Source of the DNA: a bacterium
Lineage (GTDB): Bacteria > Desulfobacterota > GWC2-55-46
Assembly (NCBI GenBank): GCA_004298725.1
Contig: SCQA01000293.1
Span: 1 to 5,676, forward strand
Length of the DNA stretch: 5,676 nt
Direction: 5' to 3'
Positions 1 through 4,785 of the stretch are shown here, piece after piece. The position numbers and the translations under genes were made by a program. The notes beneath the pieces were generated by a model. That model had not been told where the DNA came from and made no database searches. It was given only the letters and a program-made list of their open reading frames with translations. How positions within the stretch are numbered: the stretch's first letter is position 1; each line of letters begins with the position of its first letter.

Positions 1-2
1 TA

Positions 3-1130
3 AAAGCGCCCGGCATAGTGGCGAGAAAGTCCGTTAAAGAGCCGCTACAAACCGGCATCAAGGCCATAGACGGCATGATACCGATAGGCAGGGGGCAAAG
101 AGAGCTTATAATCGGCGACCGCCAAACAGGCAAGACAGCCGTTGCCATTGACACCATTATAAACCAGAAGGGCCTCGATGTTTTTTGCATATACGTCGCC
201 ATAGGCCAGAAGCAGTCAACAGTGGCGCAGATAGTTGAAAAACTCCGCCAGTTCGGCGCCATGGACTACACGGTCGTGGTTGCCGCTACGGCAAGCTCTC
301 CCGCGCCGCTTCAGTTTCTCGCGCCTTACTCTGGTTGCACCATAGGCGAATACTTCCGCGACAACGGCAAGCACGCGCTTATTGTTTATGACGATCTTTC
401 AAAACACGCCGTAGCCTACAGGCAGTTGTCGCTTCTTCTCAGAAGGCCTCCGGGCCGCGAGGCGTATCCGGGCGACGTATTTTATCTCCATTCAAGGCTT
501 CTTGAAAGAGCGGCAAAATTATCCGATGAGCTTGGCGGAGGGTCTTTAACGGCTCTGCCGGTAATTGAGACGCAGGCGGGCGACGTTTCAGCGTATATTC
601 CTACGAACGTCATTTCCATCACCGACGGGCAGATTTACCTTGAAACAGACCTTTTTTATTCAGGCATCAGGCCGGCCATTAACGTGGGCCTTTCCGTTTC
701 CCGCGTCGGCGGTAGCGCGCAGGTAAAGGCCATGAAGCAGATTGCCGGAACGCTTCGCCTTGAACTCGCGCAGTACAGGGAACTCGCGGCGTTTGCCCAG
801 TTCGGAAGCGACCTTGACCCGGCCACGCAGAAACAGCTCGCAAGGGGCGGCAAGCTCGTTGAAATACTTAAGCAGGGGCAGTACCAGCCGCTTCCGGTTG
901 AGAAACAGATACTTATAATCTACGCCGCTACTAACGGATATGTTGACAGTTATCCGGCGTCTTCGCTTAAGAGGTATGAGACCGAACTCTTCAGCTTCTT
1001 TGATTCAAGGCACACAGGACTTGTAAACGAGATACGGGATAAAAAGGCGCTTGGGGACGACGTCAAGGCAAAGGTAAACAGCGCGCTTGACGAATTCAAG
1101 AAGATATTTTCCGCTGAAGAAAAGAAGTAG
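3..1130 (+). CDS. atpA: F1FO ATP synthase subunit alpha, 5'-truncated by the window edge
   Basis: Non-catalytic alpha subunit of the F1 head; it binds nucleotide without hydrolysing it and completes the catalytic sites of beta. The frame is open from base 3 (Lys-Ala-Pro-Gly-Ile precede the GTG at 18), so the gene enters from the left and that GTG is not a start. 375 residues are visible; by comparison with E. coli AtpA (513 aa) about 130 N-terminal residues, the beta-barrel domain, are missing. Visible are the P-loop GDRQTGKT at 114-137, the Walker B stretch LIVYDDLSK around 378-404, the family signature LLRRPPGREAYPGDVFYLHSRLLERAA, and SVSRVGG, whose Arg (702-704) is the arginine finger reaching into the beta site. 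The C-terminal helical domain is complete to the TAG stop. A 388-nt repeat-filled spacer follows before atpG, which is long for this operon. Identification is secure. Confidence 0.98.
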   Translation, partial: KAPGIVARKSVKEPLQTGIKAIDGMIPIGRGQRELIIGDRQTGKTAVAIDTIINQKGLDVFCIYVAIGQKQSTVAQIVEKLRQFGAMDYTVVVAATASSPAPLQFLAPYSGCTIGEYFRDNGKHALIVYDDLSKHAVAYRQLSLLLRRPPGREAYPGDVFYLHSRLLERAAKLSDELGGGSLTALPVIETQAGDVSAYIPTNVISITDGQIYLETDLFYSGIRPAINVGLSVSRVGGSAQVKAMKQIAGTLRLELAQYRELAAFAQFGSDLDPATQKQLARGGKLVEILKQGQYQPLPVEKQILIIYAATNGYVDSYPASSLKRYETELFSFFDSRHTGLVNEIRDKKALGDDVKAKVNSALDEFKKIFSAEEKK

Positions 1131-1172
1131 TTTAAAAACAGTTAAGGAAGGTCTGATTAATTTCTTTTTTCT

Positions 1173-1244
1173 CCTCTCCCCTTTATACCCGTAGTGGTAT
1201 TGAGGGATATCAATCCCCTTCTTGGGAGAGGGTAGGGTGAGGGG
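1173..1244. repeat. CCCTCTCCC/GGGAGAGGG palindromic repeat split by a 31-bp insert
   Basis: CCTCTCCC at 1173-1180 is the exact inverted repeat of GGGAGAGG at 1224-1231, followed by AGGGTGAGGGG (1234-1244). This is the pattern of a palindromic intergenic repeat found scattered in many bacterial genomes, whose translation gives spurious peptides such as PLPLTLPSP. The usual short loop is replaced by 43 nt. CCCCTT occurs at both 1178-1183 and 1215-1220; removing 1184-1220 restores a compact 8-bp stem with a 6-nt loop. The insert itself can form a small hairpin (ATACC 1185-1189 with GGTAT 1196-1200). It lies wholly inside the TTAA-bordered element. Assignment to the repeat family is from memory of the motif. 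Confidence 0.6.
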
Positions 1245-1295
1245 TAAAGGTGAGGAAAAGACAGGTAACGGTTGTCGGAAAGCCATCTCAGAATT

Positions 1296-1309
1296 GATAC
1301 CCGATACCT
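1296..1309 (+). repeat. Two-copy heptamer repeat
   Basis: GATACCC is followed directly by GATACCT, a 7-nt tandem pair within the MITE-like element. Just upstream, 1271-1278 (GTTGTCGG) is identical to 2432-2439 in the atpG-atpD hairpin. Together these link this spacer to the 7-nt-periodic arrays in the other two. On its own the pair would be unremarkable. Confidence 0.4.
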
Positions 1310-1361
1310 TTTGACTGCACAAAAGAATTAATCAGAGGTTTCTTAATAACTAAATGGGGCA

Positions 1362-1393
1362 AGTGAATGGTGAATGTTTTTTTGCCAATCACT
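1362..1393 (+). repeat. GTGAATG heptamer pair within an imperfect hairpin
   Basis: GTGAATG occurs twice in tandem at 1363-1376. The first copy sits in an imperfect inverted repeat: AGTGAATGG (1362-1370) pairs with CCAATCACT (1385-1393) with one central mismatch around a 14-nt loop that contains a T7 run. The same unit (GTGAATA, GTGAAAG) is repeated after atpD. No U-tract follows the right arm, so it does not look like an intrinsic terminator. Confidence 0.4.
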
Positions 1394-1420
1394 AAGTTTA
1401 GCGGCGCAGGCTGGCTTAGC

Positions 1421-1437
1421 CCCGCGTCAAGTGCGGG
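1421..1437. repeat. CCCGC/GCGGG palindrome, probable interspersed repeat
   Basis: CCCGC (1421-1425) and GCGGG (1433-1437) flank a 7-nt loop, continued by ATGAACTCCG. On the reverse strand this reads TTCATCCCGCACTTGACGCG, close in pattern to the TCATCCCGCxxTTGxCGCGGG intergenic repeats seen in several proteobacterial genomes. The link to that family is from memory. It lies about 80 nt upstream of the atpG start, in a stretch with no other recognisable content. Confidence 0.4.
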
Positions 1438-1518
1438 ATGAACTCCGTGTACCCAGGCAATAAAACCGGCGGGCGGCCAATCAGCAACTTTACGGTAAAA
1501 AAGGGGCTTTTAAAGTAG

Positions 1519-2418
1519 ATGCCTTCTCTTAAAGATATAAAACGGCGCATAAAGAGCGTAAAGAACACGCGCCAGATAACCAAGGCCATGAAAATGGTCT
1601 CCGCGGCTAAGCTCAAGAAAGCTCAGGACGACATAACGGCCGCGCGCCCTTATGCCGAGAAGATGCTTGATTTCATCAATTCTCTCGCGGCAAAGACATC
1701 AGCGGATATAAACCCGCTTTTGACTCCGAGGGAAGAGGTCAACAACATCGGCCTTATATTCATCACCTCGGATAGAGGCCTTTGCGGCGGCTTTAACACG
1801 GTGCTTTTAAGAACAGCCGAGACATTTCTTCGTGAAAAGTCAGACAAGAAAGTAAGCCTATACCTTGTGGGAAGGCGCGCCACTGAACACTTCAAAAGGC
1901 GCGACTTGCCGGTATTGCATTCAAGAAACGCCGGTAGCGGCAGGCCGGCTTACAAAAGCGCGGCAGAGGCCGCGCATGAGGCTATAAGGCTTTTTTCAGT
2001 TGGCGAGCTTGACGAAGTTTACGTGATTTACAGCGAATTCAAGTCCGTGCTTACGCAAAAGCCGGTGGTAAGACAGCTTTTGCCTATTGCCGTAGCCGGA
2101 GGGCAGTCCGGCGAAGAAGCTGGCGCAAGCGTTGTTAAAGAGGCCGCGCAAGAGCCCGATATAGACATTATATACGAGCCGTCGGTTGAGGAGGTTTTGT
2201 CGGGCCTTCTCCCAAAGTATATTGAAGTGCAGGTATTCAGGGCGCTTCTTGAATCTTCGGCGAGCGAGCACGGCGCGCGCATGACATCAATGGATTCGGC
2301 TTCAAAGAACGCATCCGACATGATAGGCTCGCTTACGCTTAAGTATAACAGGCTCCGTCAGGCCGCCATTACCAAGGAGCTTATGGAGATTATCGGCGGC
2401 GCCGAGGCGCTTAAATAA
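1519..2418 (+). CDS. atpG: F1FO ATP synthase subunit gamma
   Basis: Gamma is the central rotor shaft; its paired N- and C-terminal helices turn inside the alpha3beta3 ring and couple proton flow to ATP synthesis. The protein has 299 residues (E. coli 287). It opens with the family signature PSLKDIKRRIKSVKNTRQIT (residues 2-21) and continues as a long helix to about residue 60. The Rossmann-like middle domain carries SDRGLCGGFN (84-93). The C-terminal helix (about 249-297) contains EHGARMTSMDSASKNA and YNRLRQAAITKELMEIIGGA. A slightly long, Gly/Ala/Glu-rich loop lies at about 193-213. The ATG is fixed by the conserved N-terminus. Its ribosome binding site is weak: AAGGGG at 1501-1506 lies 12 nt away. 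Low translation would suit one gamma per three alpha and three beta, but that is inference. Confidence 0.97.
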   Translation: MPSLKDIKRRIKSVKNTRQITKAMKMVSAAKLKKAQDDITAARPYAEKMLDFINSLAAKTSADINPLLTPREEVNNIGLIFITSDRGLCGGFNTVLLRTAETFLREKSDKKVSLYLVGRRATEHFKRRDLPVLHSRNAGSGRPAYKSAAEAAHEAIRLFSVGELDEVYVIYSEFKSVLTQKPVVRQLLPIAVAGGQSGEEAGASVVKEAAQEPDIDIIYEPSVEEVLSGLLPKYIEVQVFRALLESSASEHGARMTSMDSASKNASDMIGSLTLKYNRLRQAAITKELMEIIGGAEALK

Positions 2419-2424
2419 GAAAAA

Positions 2425-2472
2425 GTCATCAGTTGTCGGTGAACGGTTACCGGTTCACAGACAACTGATGAC
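2425..2472 (+). repeat. Heptamer array folding into a long hairpin after atpG
   Basis: Outer arms GTCATCAGTTGTC (2425-2437) and GACAACTGATGAC (2460-2472) are perfect 13-bp inverted repeats. After a single mismatch, GTGAAC (2439-2444) pairs with GTTCAC (2453-2458), leaving an 8-nt loop. The same stretch is a degenerate 7-nt array on the plus strand: every seventh base from 2432 to 2467 is G, with units such as TTACCGG, TTCACAG and ACAACTG. It starts 7 nt after the atpG stop. No U-tract follows, so a role in mRNA processing or stability, or as a leaky attenuator, is more likely than full termination. It may equally be a neutral repeat. Confidence 0.75.
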
Positions 2473-2497
2473 TACTATACTACTAACTGAAAACTGA

Positions 2498-2526
2498 TTT
2501 TTCCAGATAACCGTTTTTTTAGGAGG
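2498..2526 (+). promoter_or_regulatory. TTTTTCCAG/ATAACCG unit running into a strong atpD Shine-Dalgarno
   Basis: TTTTTCCAG (2498-2506) is followed by one heptamer ATAACCG (2507-2513), a T7 run, and AGGAGG (2521-2526), a near-perfect ribosome binding site 10 nt before the atpD ATG. The same TTTTTCCAG precedes heptamers upstream of atpC (4070-4078) and recurs at 4638-4646. The Shine-Dalgarno here is much better than those of atpG and atpC, consistent with higher beta output. Confidence 0.7.
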
Positions 2527-2536
2527 TTTTTCCGTC

Positions 2537-3958
2537 ATGAGCGAGCAAAACATAGGCAGAATCACGCAGGTCATAGGACCTGTTCTTGACATAGAATTTC
2601 AGCCCGGCAAGCTCCCCGCTATATATAACGCGGTAAAAATAACAAATGCCACGCTTGGCCCTGACAAATGGAACCTTATAGTGGAAGTAGCCCAGCACCT
2701 TGGCGAAAACACGGTAAGGTGCATAGCCATGGATGCCACCGAGGGCCTTGTAAGGGGCGCCGAAGCGCTTGATACCGGTGAAGGCATAATGGTTCCGGTG
2801 GGCCGCTCCGTGCTTGGCAGGATAGTCAACGTCGTAGGCGAGCCTGTTGACCAGCTTGGTCCTGTAAAATTTGAAAAGACGTACCCTATTCATAGGGCGG
2901 CCCCTACGTTTGCCGACCAGTCAACTAAAATAGAGGTTTTTGAAACAGGCATTAAGGTCGTTGACCTCTTAACGCCGTACCTTAAGGGCGGTAAAATTGG
3001 CCTTTTCGGAGGCGCGGGCGTTGGTAAGACGGTTCTTATTATGGAGCTTATAAATAACGTCGCCATGCAACACGGCGGTTTTTCGGTCTTCGGCGGAGTC
3101 GGCGAAAGAACAAGGGAGGGTAACGACCTCTGGATGGAAATGAAAGAGAGCGGCGTTATTGACAAGGCCGCGCTTGTTTACGGCCAGATGAACGAGCCTC
3201 CGGGAGCAAGGGCGCGCGTGGCGCTTACCGCGCTTACTGTTGCCGAGTATTTCCGCGACGAAGAAAATCAGGACGTGCTCCTCTTTATTGACAACATATT
3301 CAGGTTCGTTCAGGCTAATTCGGAAGTCTCCGCGCTTCTTGGGCGCATACCGTCGGCTGTTGGGTATCAGCCCACGCTTTCAACGGACGTCGGCGAGCTT
3401 CAGGAGAGGATTACGTCAACCACCAAAGGTTCTATTACCTCGGTGCAGGCCATTTACGTTCCGGCGGACGACCTTACCGACCCGGCCCCGGCAACCACGT
3501 TTGCCCACCTTGACGCCACGACCGTTCTTTCAAGGCAGATAGCCGAGCTTGGCATATACCCCGCGGTTGACCCGCTTGATTCAACTTCAAGAATTCTTGA
3601 CCCGCAAATTGTCGGAGACGAACACTACGCCAGCGCGCGGCAGATTCAGCAGATACTTCAGAAGTACAAAGACCTTCAGGATATTATCGCCATTCTCGGC
3701 ATGGACGAGCTTTCCGAGGACGACAAGCTTGTGGTTGCAAGGGCGAGAAAGATCCAAAGATTTTTGTCTCAGCCGTTCTTCGTGGCCGAGCAGTTCACCG
3801 GCACGCCGGGTAAATACGTCAGCATAAAAGACACCATTCGCGGATTTAAGGGCATATGCGAAGGCAAGTACGACGACATCCCTGAGCAGGCGTTTTATAT
3901 GGTAGGCGGCATAGAAGAGGTGCTTGAAAAGGCCGAGAAGATAAAGGCGTCGCTTTAA
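2537..3958 (+). CDS. atpD: F1FO ATP synthase subunit beta (catalytic)
   Basis: Catalytic subunit making ATP from ADP and phosphate in the cytoplasmic F1 head. At 473 residues it is a little longer than E. coli beta (460). In order: the N-terminal barrel with GRITQVIGPVLDIEF (7-21), the P-loop GGAGVGKT (158-165, Lys164 and Thr165), GERTREGND (189-197) with catalytic Glu190 and Arg191, Walker B LLFIDNIF (248-255, Asp252), GRIPSAVGYQPTL (269-281) with Arg270, and the adenine-contacting Tyr341 in IYPAVDPLDS. The C-terminal helical domain carries DELSEDD (390-396), where the usual motif is DELSEED. Asn261 (FVQANSEVS) replaces the Gly of E. coli TQAGSEVS. The ATG follows a strong AGGAGG, and the N-terminus matches family starts. 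No damage is visible. Confidence 0.99.
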   Translation: MSEQNIGRITQVIGPVLDIEFQPGKLPAIYNAVKITNATLGPDKWNLIVEVAQHLGENTVRCIAMDATEGLVRGAEALDTGEGIMVPVGRSVLGRIVNVVGEPVDQLGPVKFEKTYPIHRAAPTFADQSTKIEVFETGIKVVDLLTPYLKGGKIGLFGGAGVGKTVLIMELINNVAMQHGGFSVFGGVGERTREGNDLWMEMKESGVIDKAALVYGQMNEPPGARARVALTALTVAEYFRDEENQDVLLFIDNIFRFVQANSEVSALLGRIPSAVGYQPTLSTDVGELQERITSTTKGSITSVQAIYVPADDLTDPAPATTFAHLDATTVLSRQIAELGIYPAVDPLDSTSRILDPQIVGDEHYASARQIQQILQKYKDLQDIIAILGMDELSEDDKLVVARARKIQRFLSQPFFVAEQFTGTPGKYVSIKDTIRGFKGICEGKYDDIPEQAFYMVGGIEEVLEKAEKIKASL

Positions 3959-3963
3959 AGGCG

Positions 3964-3998
3964 CTGAATCGTGAATAGTGAAAGGTGAATAGCAACAG
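3964..3998 (+). repeat. Five-unit GTGAATA-type heptamer array after atpD
   Basis: Five consecutive 7-nt units run from 3964: CTGAATC, GTGAATA, GTGAAAG, GTGAATA, GCAACAG. It starts 5 nt after the atpD stop. The unit matches the GTGAATG pair at 1363-1376 in the atpA-atpG spacer. The degenerate copies argue for an old or diversifying array rather than recent slippage. Confidence 0.65.
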
Positions 3999-4036
3999 AT
4001 TAAAGACGTGGATAGCAAAGAGTAACCGTTGCTATT
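3988..4036 (+). repeat. 9-bp inverted repeat in the atpD-atpC spacer
   Basis: AATAGCAAC (3988-3996) and GTTGCTATT (4028-4036) are perfect inverted repeats separated by 31 nt. The left arm overlaps the last units of the GTGAATA array. The loop contains GATAGCAA (4011-4018), a partial copy of the left arm that could pair with the right arm instead. It could form an mRNA hairpin between atpD and atpC; no U-tract follows. Confidence 0.45.
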
Positions 4037-4069
4037 AGTAAGTATGTATTCCGGCGCGGTGGTTTGATG

Positions 4070-4113
4070 TTTTTCCAGTTCACTGATAACCGTTAACCGA
4101 TAACTGAATAAGG
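4070..4113 (+). repeat. TTTTTCCAG plus four-unit GATAACC-type heptamer array ending at the atpC RBS
   Basis: TTTTTCCAG (4070-4078) leads into heptamers GTTCACT (4078-4084), GATAACC (4085-4091), GTTAACC (4092-4098) and GATAACT (4099-4105), then GAATAAGG, whose AAGG (4110-4113) is the likely ribosome binding site, 7 nt before the atpC ATG. CAGTT (4076-4080) and AACTG (4102-4106) make the array weakly palindromic around the central GTTAAC. It is a longer version of the unit in front of atpD. Confidence 0.65.
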
Positions 4114-4120
4114 CAATAAA

Positions 4121-4543
4121 ATGGCAGATACTTTCGTACTTGAAATAGTAACGCCCGCAAGGCGTCTTTTTTCAAAAGAAGTTGATGAAATGACCGCGCC
4201 AGGCGCGCTTGGCGAGTTTGGCGTGCTTGCCGGACATACGCCGGTTATAACCACTCTTACGGCTGGCGTATTAACTTACAAAAAAGGCGCGGAGCTTGGC
4301 AGAATAGCCATAGGCAAGGGCTACGCCGAGATAACTCACACAAAAACGACGATACTTGTCGAGAACGCCGAGCATGACACGGAAATAGATTTAAGCATTG
4401 CCAAAGACGCGCTTGTAAAGGCCGAGGAAGCCATGAAAGGCATAGACCCGGACGACCCGGCTTACGGCCCTTTGCTTGATAGCTTTGAACTTGCCGAGGC
4501 AAGGATATTAGTGAAGGAAAAAGGCGGCAAGGCAGGGCATTAA
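4121..4543 (+). CDS. atpC: F1FO ATP synthase subunit epsilon
   Basis: Epsilon joins gamma to the c-ring and, in many bacteria, inhibits ATP hydrolysis through its C-terminal helices. At 140 residues it matches the usual length (E. coli about 139). Residues 1-86 form the beta-sandwich, with LEIVTPARRLFSKEV and GEFGVLAGHTPVITTLTAGVL; residues 90-135 are the helical hairpin, interrupted by an acidic, Pro-containing turn (about 108-118). The site matching the I(L)DxxRA ATP-binding motif of Bacillus-type epsilon reads IDLSIA (89-94), so Ile93 stands where Arg is expected; nucleotide sensing of that type is doubtful. The ATG follows AAGG at 4110-4113. It is the last gene of the operon, 19 nt before a strong terminator hairpin. 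Confidence 0.96.
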   Translation: MADTFVLEIVTPARRLFSKEVDEMTAPGALGEFGVLAGHTPVITTLTAGVLTYKKGAELGRIAIGKGYAEITHTKTTILVENAEHDTEIDLSIAKDALVKAEEAMKGIDPDDPAYGPLLDSFELAEARILVKEKGGKAGH

Positions 4544-4562
4544 ATTTTTATAAATGAATCGC

Positions 4563-4605
4563 ATAATACAAAGAGGGAGCCAATATGGCTCCCTCTTTGT
4601 ATTAT
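4563..4605 (+). terminator. Rho-independent terminator of the atp operon
   Basis: A perfect 19-bp inverted repeat: ATAATACAAAGAGGGAGCC (4563-4581) and its exact complement (4587-4605), with loop AATAT. The GC-rich top (GGGAGCC/GGCTCCC) followed on the right arm by TCTTTGTATTAT, and mirrored by an A-rich left arm, is the layout of an intrinsic terminator whose U-tract pairs with upstream A residues. It begins 19 nt after the atpC stop. The symmetry could let it also stop transcription coming from the convergent minus-strand gene. Confidence 0.85.
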
Positions 4606-4785
4606 AAGATAATAAAGATCAATGCGGCTGGCCGGAATTTTTCCAGTGTGGAGCGCAAAAGGCGGGTTTATTGTTAATGTTTATTTGAGACGGTTTTTAA
4701 ATCAAGCGGAGTTGTGACGGCTATGATACGTGAAGCCTGTTTATTGCGGATGGTAAGGTTTTCAAATTTTCATAGTTTGAAGGTC
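4606..4785. other. Intergenic stretch between convergent genes
   Basis: No gene is supported here. It contains a third copy of TTTTTCCAG (4638-4646), here without following heptamers, and AT-rich sequence. At its right end, GGTAAG (4752-4757) pairs with CTTACC (4785-4790) and TTCAAA (4761-4766) with TTTGAA (4776-4781), forming a two-step hairpin over the stop codon of the minus-strand gene. Without a U-tract on the minus strand it is at best a weak terminator for that gene. Confidence 0.4.

Larger units (their letters stand above)
1146..1342. mobile_element. MITE-like element with ~17-bp terminal inverted repeats and flanking TTAA
   Basis: Directly seen: the left arm (from 1146) reads GGAAGGTCTGATTAATT and the reverse complement of the right arm (ending at 1342) reads GAAACCTCTGATTAATT. 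They share an unbroken 11-bp core, TCTGATTAATT (1152-1162 against 1326-1336). Matching continues inwards for five more bases (CTTTT) past one extra T. Both ends are bordered by TTAA (1142-1145 and 1343-1346), which could be a 4-bp target-site duplication or, being palindromic, part of the repeat. The 197-bp interior holds no convincing gene, only a palindromic repeat and 7-nt repeats. This fits a non-autonomous miniature inverted-repeat element sitting between atpA (stop 15 bp away) and atpG. Transposase family is unknown. It could instead be a large RNA hairpin. Confidence 0.6.

Noticed and set aside
18..20. GTG as the start codon of the alpha subunit
   Set aside because: The frame stays open to base 3 with the conserved residues A-P-G-I before it, and about 130 N-terminal residues of the family are missing; the gene continues off the window.
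1005..1322. Minus-strand 105-codon frame over the end of atpA and the spacer
   Set aside because: Its PLPLTLPSP stretch is translation of the CCCTCTCCC palindromic repeat, and the rest is antisense to atpA. No ribosome binding site or family resemblance.
2425..2472. Intrinsic terminator between atpG and atpD
   Set aside because: The hairpin is strong but no U-tract follows it, and stopping there would cut off the essential beta and epsilon genes.
2519..2893. Minus-strand 124-codon frame over atpD
   Set aside because: Fully antisense to conserved atpD codons; composition follows from the GC pattern of the real gene.
3240..3827. Two plus-strand frames (3240-3542, 3549-3827) inside atpD in another frame
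   Set aside because: Arg/Pro/Ser-rich products typical of frame shadows; beta is intact in the main frame, so no frameshift is needed to explain them.
3587..4018. Minus-strand 143-codon frame over the end of atpD
   Set aside because: Antisense shadow of atpD plus repeat spacer; no recognisable protein features.
2425..4112. CRISPR-like array
   Set aside because: Repeats are 7 nt, degenerate and contiguous, without the 25-40-nt direct repeats and unique spacers of a CRISPR array.
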